A stretch of 11,798 bases of DNA from Rickettsiales bacterium (GTDB taxonomy: Bacteria; Pseudomonadota; Alphaproteobacteria; Rickettsiales; Anaplasmataceae), in NCBI GenBank assembly GCA_031284675.1, contig JAITXQ010000057.1, positions 1-11,798 of the forward strand, in the 5' to 3' direction. Made by a program: the position numbers and the translations under genes. Positions 1-6,102 of the stretch are shown here, one piece after another (positions within the stretch are counted from its first letter, which is position 1; every line of letters starts with the position of its first letter). A model generated the notes under the pieces. The model was not told the DNA's origin, did not search any database, and saw only the letters and a program-made list of their open reading frames with translations.

Positions 1-235
1 GTTGGCGTCTTATTTTTAATTTTTTGCACTATGTGCACCTTAATGTCTTCACAACATTTCTAGGTTTTTACCTATATAAGCTGAAACGTGCTTATAAAGC
101 GTTTAAGACAGTATAGAACGCCAATTTTCAGGATTAGAGAGTGAACAACTAGCTACCACGGGATTTCTTTTGCCTTTTTTTCTATTGGTAAATTTCTTAA
201 ACATTTATAGCTAATTGCGATCAAAACACAACAAA
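1..235. repeat. Probable decayed Wolbachia interspersed repeat, non-coding
   Basis: No convincing gene lies in this stretch; all frames are cut by stops. It has the look of a dispersed intergenic repeat: the block from 2 to about 124 is bounded by imperfect inverted ends (TTGGCGT at 2-8 against ACGCCAA at 118-124, and TCTTA at 8-12 against TAAGA at 104-108) and contains the short palindrome GTGCAC. The text resembles intergenic sequence I associate with many Wolbachia loci, but this is from memory. A degraded IS or MITE-like element is the main alternative to a neutral spacer. Confidence 0.4.
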
Positions 236-260
236 TGATGTCATTCCAGCGCTCCGACAC
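236..260. repeat. Degenerate relic of the Wolbachia palindromic element
   Basis: The sequence TGATGTCATTCCAG followed by CGCTCCGACAC lines up with the left part of the intact element at 10558-10588 (TGATGTCATCCCAG then TGCTTGACAC) with a few substitutions and one extra base. The right arm is lost and is replaced by unrelated sequence beginning ACAGCTGTACG. I read it as an eroded intergenic copy of the element that is intact inside three genes of this window. Confidence 0.45.
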
Positions 261-301
261 ACAGCTGTACGAACGTTGATTAAAGTGGCGAGACCGTAAT
301 T

Positions 302-331
302 TTGATTGAAAAATAGTTTTTCTACTATATA
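302..331 (+). promoter_or_regulatory. Candidate promoter for the cytochrome b561 / NMO pair
   Basis: TTGATT at 302-307 and TATATA at 326-331 are separated by 18 bases and lie 24 bases before the ATG at 355. The spacer holds a perfect 6-base inverted repeat (GAAAAA 308-313, TTTTTC 317-322, loop TAG), which could be an operator or simply AT-rich chance. There is no strong Shine-Dalgarno sequence before the ATG. Confidence 0.4.
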
Positions 332-354
332 AATGCTACTTTAGGGTAATCAAA

Positions 355-876
355 ATGGAAGATGATAAATATAGCTTAGGTTTAAGAATTATTCATTGGT
401 TGATGGCTGTTTTTATTATCGGCATGCTTTGCTCTGGATTTTATATGAAAAGCTTGCCACTTAGCAATGAAATTAAGTTCAACATATACGCTATTCATAA
501 GGCTTGCGGTATCACTATTCTTGGATTAATCATAGTACGCATATTTTTTCGCGTCTTTACTTATGCTCCACCACTTCCAGCAAATTTTTCTCGTTTTGTA
601 ATCAATGTAAGCAAAGCAGTACACTTTGGTTTGTATTCTTTGATGGTGCTAATGCCATTATCTGGTTATGTCATGTCTTCTGCTTCTGGCAACAAGATCA
701 AGTATTTTTTTCATATCCCTTTGTTGATTAATCAAAACAAAGACTTAGCTAACACAGCTAATGAGCTACATTCAATTCTTGCATATTTTATAATATTCTT
801 TATAACCTTGCATATACTTGGTGCTTTAAAACACATATTTATAGATAAACAAAACATTTTTAAACGCGTTATATAG
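355..876 (+). CDS. Cytochrome b561 family protein (CybB-type)
   Basis: This is a 173-residue inner-membrane di-heme cytochrome of the b561 (CybB, Ni-hydrogenase cytochrome b-like) family, whose members pass electrons from quinol or superoxide within the membrane. Four hydrophobic segments are visible at about 12-31, 49-66, 90-108 and 140-158. Histidines sit where the heme ligands of E. coli CybB (about 176 residues) lie: H14 in RIIHW, H48 in AIHKACG, H139 in ELHSIL and H153 in TLHILG; H90 and H160 are also present. The length is normal and all ligands are intact, so it is probably functional. The next gene begins five bases after the stop, so the two are likely co-transcribed. The physiological electron donor and acceptor cannot be read from the sequence. 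Confidence 0.88.
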   Translation: MEDDKYSLGLRIIHWLMAVFIIGMLCSGFYMKSLPLSNEIKFNIYAIHKACGITILGLIIVRIFFRVFTYAPPLPANFSRFVINVSKAVHFGLYSLMVLMPLSGYVMSSASGNKIKYFFHIPLLINQNKDLANTANELHSILAYFIIFFITLHILGALKHIFIDKQNIFKRVI

Positions 877-881
877 ATTAT

Positions 882-1880
882 ATGTTAAATAGCCTCTGGA
901 AAAAAGGAACAAATTTTCTCGGCAGTGAGTTTGCCATAATGGGTGGTGCTATGAGCTGGGTTTCAGAGAGAAACTTGGTTTCGGCAATCTCAAACGCTGG
1001 TGGTTTTGGTGTGATTGCATGCGGTGCAATGTTTCCAGATTTACTGAAAAAAGAAATCATAGAGACGCAGAAATTAACTAATAAGCCATTTGGTGTAAAT
1101 CTAATTACTATGCACCCAAACTTGAGTGAGTTGATAGATGTGTGCATTGAAACGAAAGTAAGCCATATAGTACTTGCCGGTGGAGTACCGACAAAGTCTA
1201 GTATAGAAAAAATCAAGAATGCGGGCATTGAAGCTATGTGCTTTGCACCAGCATTAAGCCTTGCGAAAAGGTTAGTAAAAATGGGAGTAGATGCGTTAAT
1301 AATAGAAGGAATGGAAGCAGGTGGGCACATAGGTCCAGTTAGCACTTCTGTTCTTGCACAAGAGATATTGCCTCATTTTAAAAATGAACAAATACCAATG
1401 TTTGTTGCAGGTGGAATAGGAAGAGGCGAAATGATAGTTAATTACCTAGAAATGGGAGCAAGTGGCTGTCAAATAGGCACATTATTTGTCTGCACTAATG
1501 AATCAATTGCCCACAAAAATTTTAAAGAAGTATTTATTAAATCAGCCGCGCGTAATGCAATACCTTCTGTACAGATAAGTGCTGATTTTCCTGTAATTCC
1601 AGTAAGAGCTATAGCCAATAAAGCAAGCGATGACTTTGTGAAGCGTCAAAAAGAAGTTATTGATGAATACCAAAAGGGACACATCTCAAAAGAAGACGGA
1701 CAGCTCGAGATAGAAAAATTCTGGGCTGGAACTTTAAGAAGAGCAGTGATTGAAGGAGATATTGAAACGGGATCTTTAATGGCCGGTCAAAGTGTTGGCA
1801 TGGTTGATAAGGAAAAGCCTGTAAAAGAAGTGATAGATATGTTAGTTCAACAGGCAAATAATTATATTGAAAACAAATAG
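882..1880 (+). CDS. Nitronate monooxygenase / FabK-like FMN oxidoreductase
   Basis: This 332-residue protein belongs to the FMN-binding TIM-barrel family that includes nitronate monooxygenase (2-nitropropane dioxygenase) and the enoyl-ACP reductase FabK. Visible family marks are the N-terminal GGAMSWVSE region, NAGGFGVIACG (38-48), the signature EGMEAGGHIG (142-151) with the presumed catalytic H149, and the FMN-phosphate loops VAGGIG (175-180) and GASGCQIGT (192-200). The C-terminal ETGSLMAGQSVGM motif is shared by both branches, so the sequence alone does not decide between oxidation of alkyl nitronates and reduction of enoyl-ACP. No Shine-Dalgarno is seen before the ATG, and the start five bases after the b561 stop suggests translational coupling. 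Co-expression with a cytochrome suggests a redox or detoxification role, which is inference. Confidence 0.85.
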   Translation: MLNSLWKKGTNFLGSEFAIMGGAMSWVSERNLVSAISNAGGFGVIACGAMFPDLLKKEIIETQKLTNKPFGVNLITMHPNLSELIDVCIETKVSHIVLAGGVPTKSSIEKIKNAGIEAMCFAPALSLAKRLVKMGVDALIIEGMEAGGHIGPVSTSVLAQEILPHFKNEQIPMFVAGGIGRGEMIVNYLEMGASGCQIGTLFVCTNESIAHKNFKEVFIKSAARNAIPSVQISADFPVIPVRAIANKASDDFVKRQKEVIDEYQKGHISKEDGQLEIEKFWAGTLRRAVIEGDIETGSLMAGQSVGMVDKEKPVKEVIDMLVQQANNYIENK

Positions 1881-1901
1881 TTAGCAAATTGACGCATAAT
1901 A

Positions 1902-1915
1902 GGGCATAATTGCCC
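1902..1915. other. Short hairpin after the NMO gene, possible weak terminator
   Basis: GGGCA (1902-1906) and TGCCC (1911-1915) form a perfect 5-base stem with loop TAAT, followed by AGTTTTAA. The G+C-rich stem in such AT-rich sequence stands out, but the T-run is short. It could end the b561/NMO transcript or be a control site for the next gene. Confidence 0.35.
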
Positions 1916-1967
1916 AGTTTTAATGCAAAATTAATGCTATAGAGGTATCTATACATTTTATTTGTAT

Positions 1968-1973
1968 GGAGGA
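1968..1973 (+). promoter_or_regulatory. Strong ribosome binding site of the 408-residue gene
   Basis: GGAGGA lies five bases before the ATG at 1979. It is the best Shine-Dalgarno in the window; most other genes here have weak or none. It fixes the start of the 408-residue protein and suggests efficient translation. Confidence 0.7.
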
Positions 1974-1978
1974 ATTCT

Positions 1979-3205
1979 ATGTTTAATTCATATGGCAAAG
2001 TGTTAGCTAATCCCCCTAAGAAAAAGGGTTCTAATGGAAAATCTAGTCCGGTTAAAGGAGGAAAAGATGTTAACTTATTATTATACAACACTATATATAC
2101 AAAGGTAACAAAAAAAACACATAATCATGAAAGCCCAAAAAAAAATGGAGATGGGACTCTCAAAAAATGCATAGAGTTGTTTAAGAAAGAGGCTGACCCT
2201 GAGGTATTAACTAAATTAGAAAAATCGCTGAGAGAACGAATTGAATTAGAAAAATCACCGGAAAAACAAGAGGAATATCAAAAACATTATAAGTATTATA
2301 TCGAAAACTTTCTTCCTGTATTGAAAGATGAAGTAATAAAATCAGAAGCACTAGCCGTATCTACAGTATTTGACAATAAAATAGAACAATCACAAAGACC
2401 ACAAACAAAAATAGTAAAAACAATTTTGGATATTACTAACAGGAGCAGCAATAAAGATCATTTTAGTAGCACTATTCAAAATCAAAGCGATCGCAGAAAT
2501 AGTCAAACCAATAGCCATAGTGTAGAAACTTCTGAACCCAATAGCGGTAGTGGTTCAGATAGCGGAGTAGGCTCACATAAACTATTAGCAACAAGCACTT
2601 CATCTCAAGAAAGTTTAAACTCAATATTAAACTCTGCTGAAGAAGAAGATAATGGTTTGCAATCAGAGGATAAAGGAGAGACAAAATTAGCACATCCAAC
2701 CAAAACAAGGCTCAAAGGGCCAAGCGGACAGAGATCTCCTTCTAAACATCATGAGAAAATTGAAGATCAAGTTGAGAAAGAGTCACCACAGGTATCATCC
2801 CAGTGCTTGACACTGGGATCCAGAGAAAAAGAAAATACGGACCTAAGTGGTCAGACTATTCAAGTAACAGGCAGTCAGGCAAAAGATCCTGTGAAATTCG
2901 AAGAAAAAGAGGACAGAGAAAATGCCACTCCAATCGTGCAAAAACCTTCTGCAAATAGAAATAATAGCGAAAGTACGTCACCTAAAAAACAACCCAATAA
3001 CAGAAATCTTCATGTTGCATTTGCAGCTGGTTGTGCTCTTCTAGCAGTGGGGTGTCTTGTTGCAGCAGCAATAGCAAAATCAGGAATATTGTGTGTCATA
3101 GGAGCAGTATTTGCTATAGCGGCAATAACTACATGGTGTTTAACCCCTTCAAGTGAATTAACATCCACTAATTTAAGCCCTCTTGTTGATGGTAAACGGC
3201 GGTAA
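1979..3205 (+). CDS. Hypothetical protein, disordered with C-terminal membrane hairpin
   Basis: I do not recognise this 408-residue protein. Residues 1-45 are basic and glycine/lysine/proline-rich, with no signal peptide. Residues 50-125 are rich in Lys and Glu and look helical, possibly coiled coil. Residues 130-340 are dominated by Ser, Asn, Gln, Glu and Lys and are probably disordered. Two alanine-rich hydrophobic segments, about 346-366 and 370-388, form a hairpin close to the C-terminus, followed by a short polar tail ending KRR. A Wolbachia palindromic element is inserted at residues 273-282 (SSQCLTLGSR). A cytosolic polar body with a C-terminal hairpin is a layout seen in secreted proteins of intracellular bacteria that insert into host membranes. 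With the type IV secretion genes immediately downstream, an effector is plausible but unproven. The start is supported by the GGAGGA site. Confidence 0.75.
   Translation: MFNSYGKVLANPPKKKGSNGKSSPVKGGKDVNLLLYNTIYTKVTKKTHNHESPKKNGDGTLKKCIELFKKEADPEVLTKLEKSLRERIELEKSPEKQEEYQKHYKYYIENFLPVLKDEVIKSEALAVSTVFDNKIEQSQRPQTKIVKTILDITNRSSNKDHFSSTIQNQSDRRNSQTNSHSVETSEPNSGSGSDSGVGSHKLLATSTSSQESLNSILNSAEEEDNGLQSEDKGETKLAHPTKTRLKGPSGQRSPSKHHEKIEDQVEKESPQVSSQCLTLGSREKENTDLSGQTIQVTGSQAKDPVKFEEKEDRENATPIVQKPSANRNNSESTSPKKQPNNRNLHVAFAAGCALLAVGCLVAAAIAKSGILCVIGAVFAIAAITTWCLTPSSELTSTNLSPLVDGKRR
2795..2820 (+). repeat. Wolbachia palindromic element inside the 408-residue gene
   Basis: Perfect 9-base arms ATCCCAGTG (2797-2805) and CACTGGGAT (2811-2819) flank the loop CTTGA. 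The 26-base block is identical to the one in the E2 gene at 10563-10588. Read in frame it encodes SSQCLTLGS. Protein-coding palindromic repeats of this kind are established for Wolbachia. Confidence 0.9.
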
Positions 3206-3219
3206 AAATTAAATATGTG

Positions 3220-3240
3220 TTACTTGTAGTGAACAAGTAA
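3220..3240. terminator. Perfect 8-base hairpin between the 408-residue gene and the vir-like unit
   Basis: TTACTTGT (3220-3227) and ACAAGTAA (3233-3240) pair perfectly around the loop AGTGA. No T-run follows, so a classical intrinsic terminator is not certain. The site lies 15 bases after the stop at 3205 and 10 bases before the -35 box at 3250, so it could also be an operator for the downstream promoter. Confidence 0.45.
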
Positions 3241-3249
3241 ATTCAACTC

Positions 3250-3278
3250 TTGCCTGTTGATGTAAAAGTTGTTATAAT
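3250..3278 (+). promoter_or_regulatory. Extended -10 promoter of the type IV secretion-like unit
   Basis: TTGCCT (3250-3255) and a consensus TATAAT (3273-3278) are 17 bases apart, and TGT directly before the -10 box makes it an extended -10. It is the best sigma-70-type promoter I found in the window. It lies 28 bases before the ATG at 3307 and would serve the small membrane protein, the VirB4 paralogue and the 962-residue protein. Confidence 0.6.
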
Positions 3279-3306
3279 TAAGTGGTGTTTAAAAGGTATT
3301 TAGTTG

Positions 3307-3687
3307 ATGCATATTCAATTGAATAAAATTTTGGCTATTATAGCCCTGTTAAGTTTCATTTTTATGTCATATCCTAGCAAAGCAAGCTCGGTGAGTGATG
3401 AATTAAAAGATATACAAAAAACGGTAAAAAGTTTTATTTCTTCATTTTTGGTTAAAGATACTGTAGAAAATATGAGTCCTTCAACAATTATAGGATTATG
3501 TATAGCTGCAGTGATACTTGCAATAGTGTTCAGAGGTCTGATCTTTTTCATGATAATGTTTGGTGTACTGGTCATGATGTTTGGTAGTACAGAAAAAGCA
3601 ACAGATTATTTAAAAGAAAAGTTTAATTTTACAAAAGATTTAAAGTCTGTTGTTCCAGAGCAGAAAAAGACTGATAAAAGCGATTAA
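3307..3687 (+). CDS. Small exported membrane protein, VirB2/VirB3-like position
   Basis: This 126-residue protein begins with a clear signal peptide (basic Lys-7, hydrophobic core 8-22, probable cleavage after SKA at 24-26). The mature part has a short amphipathic stretch (30-55) and one long hydrophobic block at 60-93, broken by Arg76-Gly77 into two short segments, as in a membrane hairpin. A charged tail rich in Lys and Asp follows. The overall plan of signal peptide plus hydrophobic hairpin is that of VirB2/TrbC pilins, and small membrane proteins of the VirB2/VirB3 kind usually precede virB4, but I see no sequence motif that proves it. The tail of about 33 residues is longer than expected for a pilin. 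A TTG three bases upstream (3304) could also start it; AAAGG at 3292-3296 fits either start. Sixty bases separate it from the virB4 gene. Confidence 0.8.
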   Translation: MHIQLNKILAIIALLSFIFMSYPSKASSVSDELKDIQKTVKSFISSFLVKDTVENMSPSTIIGLCIAAVILAIVFRGLIFFMIMFGVLVMMFGSTEKATDYLKEKFNFTKDLKSVVPEQKKTDKSD

Positions 3688-3747
3688 GTATTATTTGTAG
3701 TATTTTTATATTTTTTAATTATCTTTATTGAATACACATGATGTTGT

Positions 3748-6102
3748 ATGCAACTAAAAGTACCAGCTATTAACTCTAAGCTTGAAAAAAAGAACAACTC
3801 GGCATTACTAGAGAGCATTGATCTAGATTTTATTCCTTATGCTTGCCATTACGATGAAGGAACCATACTAACAAAACAGGGGGAATTGTTAAAAATAATC
3901 AAGTTAGAAGATTATTCTTCTGCTGATAACTACAGCGACCTTAGAACTGAAATTAGAAAAAGCATATCAAAAAACATTAATAGCCTATACTTTACCGTTT
4001 GGATTCATACTGTGAGAAAGTGCAATAAACTAAGCTTGCAGTGGAATCAAACTAAAGACTTCTCTGATAAGCTACATTCAACGTGGTTTAATAAACTAAC
4101 TGATAGTAAATTACAGTATATAAATGAATTATACATTGTGATATTGTTTAGCGATTTTGGCAAGCACGCGAATAATTCATTTTTTTTTAATAGAGTAAAG
4201 AATAAGCATAAGCTATCTTTACAGGAAAAACATCAGGAATTACAAAAAATAACTAACTTAATTCAAAATGATTTAGAGCCTTTTGGAGCTAAAAAGCTGG
4301 GCCTAAGGTTTAGTGAGGGTAAAATATATTCTGAAATGACAGAGTTTCTCCATTATATTGTTACGTTAACGCACAAAGAGTATCCAATATGTGAAAGGAA
4401 TCTGTCGCAGCATGTTAAAAATTTAAAGGTAGCTTTCGGCTTCAATACGTTTCAAACAACATTTGAAGATCAACAGAAGTTTGGTTCTATTTTTTGCATA
4501 AAGGAATATCGGGAAATCCCCTTGGGAAATATAGACAGGTGCTTGCAACTTGACTCTGAGCTTATTATTACGGAAATAATGATATTTACTAGTAATAACA
4601 AAGCAGTAAAAGAATTCAAAAAACAAATTAATATGCTGCAAATCAGTGAGGACAATACCTTACTTCAAAACTCAGAAATAAAGGAAATAATAGAACTTGA
4701 AAAAACTTCTGCTATGAACTTTTGTCAACAGAAAATTATTTTTACAATCTTTACAGATGATAAGAATAGATTAGCTAAAAATATCAGCGATCTATCCTCC
4801 ATAATGTCATTAGTTGGCTTAATGATGTTCAGAACTGATCTTCATATGGAAAATCATTTTTGGGCGCAGCTTCCTGGAAACTTTGCTTTTGTTACACAAC
4901 CGAAAAACATATTAGAAAAATATGCTTGCAGCTTTGCTATGCTGCATGATTTTACGTCAGGCACATTAAAAGGAGGAAGGTGGAAAGAAGCAGTAACGGT
5001 CTTTTTTTCAAAAAAAGGAAGCCCTTACTTCTTTAATTTTCATGGAAAAAAAAACAATGGTCACACTACAATACTTGGAGCTCCAAATTCGGGCAGAACC
5101 TCACTAATTAATTTTTTACTGTCAGAGTCAAGAAAATTTAATCCCAGAATTATCATATTGGACAACACTGGAAAATCGATAATTTTTACTAAAGCAGTAA
5201 GTGGTAAATATTATATAATTGATTCGAAATATAAAGATAAAAGCTTGAAGCTTAATCCACTAAACATTGAAGATAATGCTTCCAATCGCAATATGCTGAT
5301 TGAACTGATCAAAAGAATGGTAGCCGATACGAACTTAATAGATATAGAAGAAAAGATAAAAAAAATTGTGGATTCTATATTTGCTATACCAAGGGAATTG
5401 CGTTCTATTTCACAAATTTCTGAAGTGCTTCTTCTATTAGGCGGTAAAATAAGTAAATGGTGCAGTGATGGTGAGTTTGCTTACTTATTTCAAGATGGTG
5501 ATGAATCAGATATTGACTGGGAGGTAAAAACTATATCTCTCAACACTGCAAATCTCACAAAACAAAAAGAATGTATGTCCGTGATACTTTACTATTTTTT
5601 ATATTCTTTTGAGGCAAAATGTGACGGTTCACCTGCAATACTTGTTTTGGATGAAGCATGGGAAATAAGTAGTATTTTTCCTACAGAGAAAGAGTTTGAC
5701 AACTGGATGCAAAGAATGACGGAATTAAATGTCGTGGTAATTCTAAGTACTGAAAACTTAAACCTAGCATTTGCTAGCAAATTTACTCAATATTTAGATA
5801 AACATGTTGATACAAGAATTTTGATGCCGAACATAAATGCAAATAGATTATACATGAAAGCATTTTCTCTATCCAAAGAGGAGCTGAATATAATCCTGCA
5901 AACGCCAACGCAGGAAGGTTTATTCTTAATAAAACAGTATAAAGGGTTAGTAACTTTAAATTTAGATTTGAAGAATATGCAAGAAATACATGTACTTTCA
6001 GCTAATAAAGAGACTATAAAGTATATGTATGAATCAATAAAGGAAAGAGGAGAAAAAGTTAATAAGTGGTTACCGGTGTTTTATGGGAAGTGTAAAGCTT
6101 AA
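3748..6102 (+). CDS. virB4: VirB4 paralogue (VirB4-2), type IV secretion ATPase with altered Walker A
   Basis: This 784-residue protein has the length and layout of VirB4, the inner-membrane-associated ATPase that energises type IV secretion: an N-terminal CagE/TrbE/VirB domain and a C-terminal P-loop ATPase domain. The VirB4 signature ENHFWAQLPGN is at 368-378. Walker B is intact (ILVLDEAWE, with D635 and E636). Walker A is GAPNSGRTS at 444-452, where the catalytic lysine is replaced by R450 and the GxGK glycine pattern is loosened. Rickettsiales carry two VirB4 genes, and the second copy is known to have divergent nucleotide-binding motifs; this fits that copy. It may bind nucleotide poorly and act as a structural partner of the canonical VirB4. 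The ATG at 3748 is the first in-frame start, and no good Shine-Dalgarno precedes it. The next gene starts inside its last 20 bases. Confidence 0.9.
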   Translation: MQLKVPAINSKLEKKNNSALLESIDLDFIPYACHYDEGTILTKQGELLKIIKLEDYSSADNYSDLRTEIRKSISKNINSLYFTVWIHTVRKCNKLSLQWNQTKDFSDKLHSTWFNKLTDSKLQYINELYIVILFSDFGKHANNSFFFNRVKNKHKLSLQEKHQELQKITNLIQNDLEPFGAKKLGLRFSEGKIYSEMTEFLHYIVTLTHKEYPICERNLSQHVKNLKVAFGFNTFQTTFEDQQKFGSIFCIKEYREIPLGNIDRCLQLDSELIITEIMIFTSNNKAVKEFKKQINMLQISEDNTLLQNSEIKEIIELEKTSAMNFCQQKIIFTIFTDDKNRLAKNISDLSSIMSLVGLMMFRTDLHMENHFWAQLPGNFAFVTQPKNILEKYACSFAMLHDFTSGTLKGGRWKEAVTVFFSKKGSPYFFNFHGKKNNGHTTILGAPNSGRTSLINFLLSESRKFNPRIIILDNTGKSIIFTKAVSGKYYIIDSKYKDKSLKLNPLNIEDNASNRNMLIELIKRMVADTNLIDIEEKIKKIVDSIFAIPRELRSISQISEVLLLLGGKISKWCSDGEFAYLFQDGDESDIDWEVKTISLNTANLTKQKECMSVILYYFLYSFEAKCDGSPAILVLDEAWEISSIFPTEKEFDNWMQRMTELNVVVILSTENLNLAFASKFTQYLDKHVDTRILMPNINANRLYMKAFSLSKEELNIILQTPTQEGLFLIKQYKGLVTLNLDLKNMQEIHVLSANKETIKYMYESIKERGEKVNKWLPVFYGKCKA

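Noticed and set aside
878-1345. Minus-strand open frame of 155 codons opposite the NMO gene.
   Set aside because: It lies wholly opposite a gene with clear family motifs, has no ribosome site, and shows no recognisable domain; it is a shadow of the real gene.
2055-2108. AAAGGAGG followed by ATG at 2067 inside the 408-residue gene, suggesting an internal start.
   Set aside because: The ATG is out of frame with the host gene and its frame stops after 13 codons, so it does not make a useful protein; the AGGAGG simply encodes part of VKGGK.
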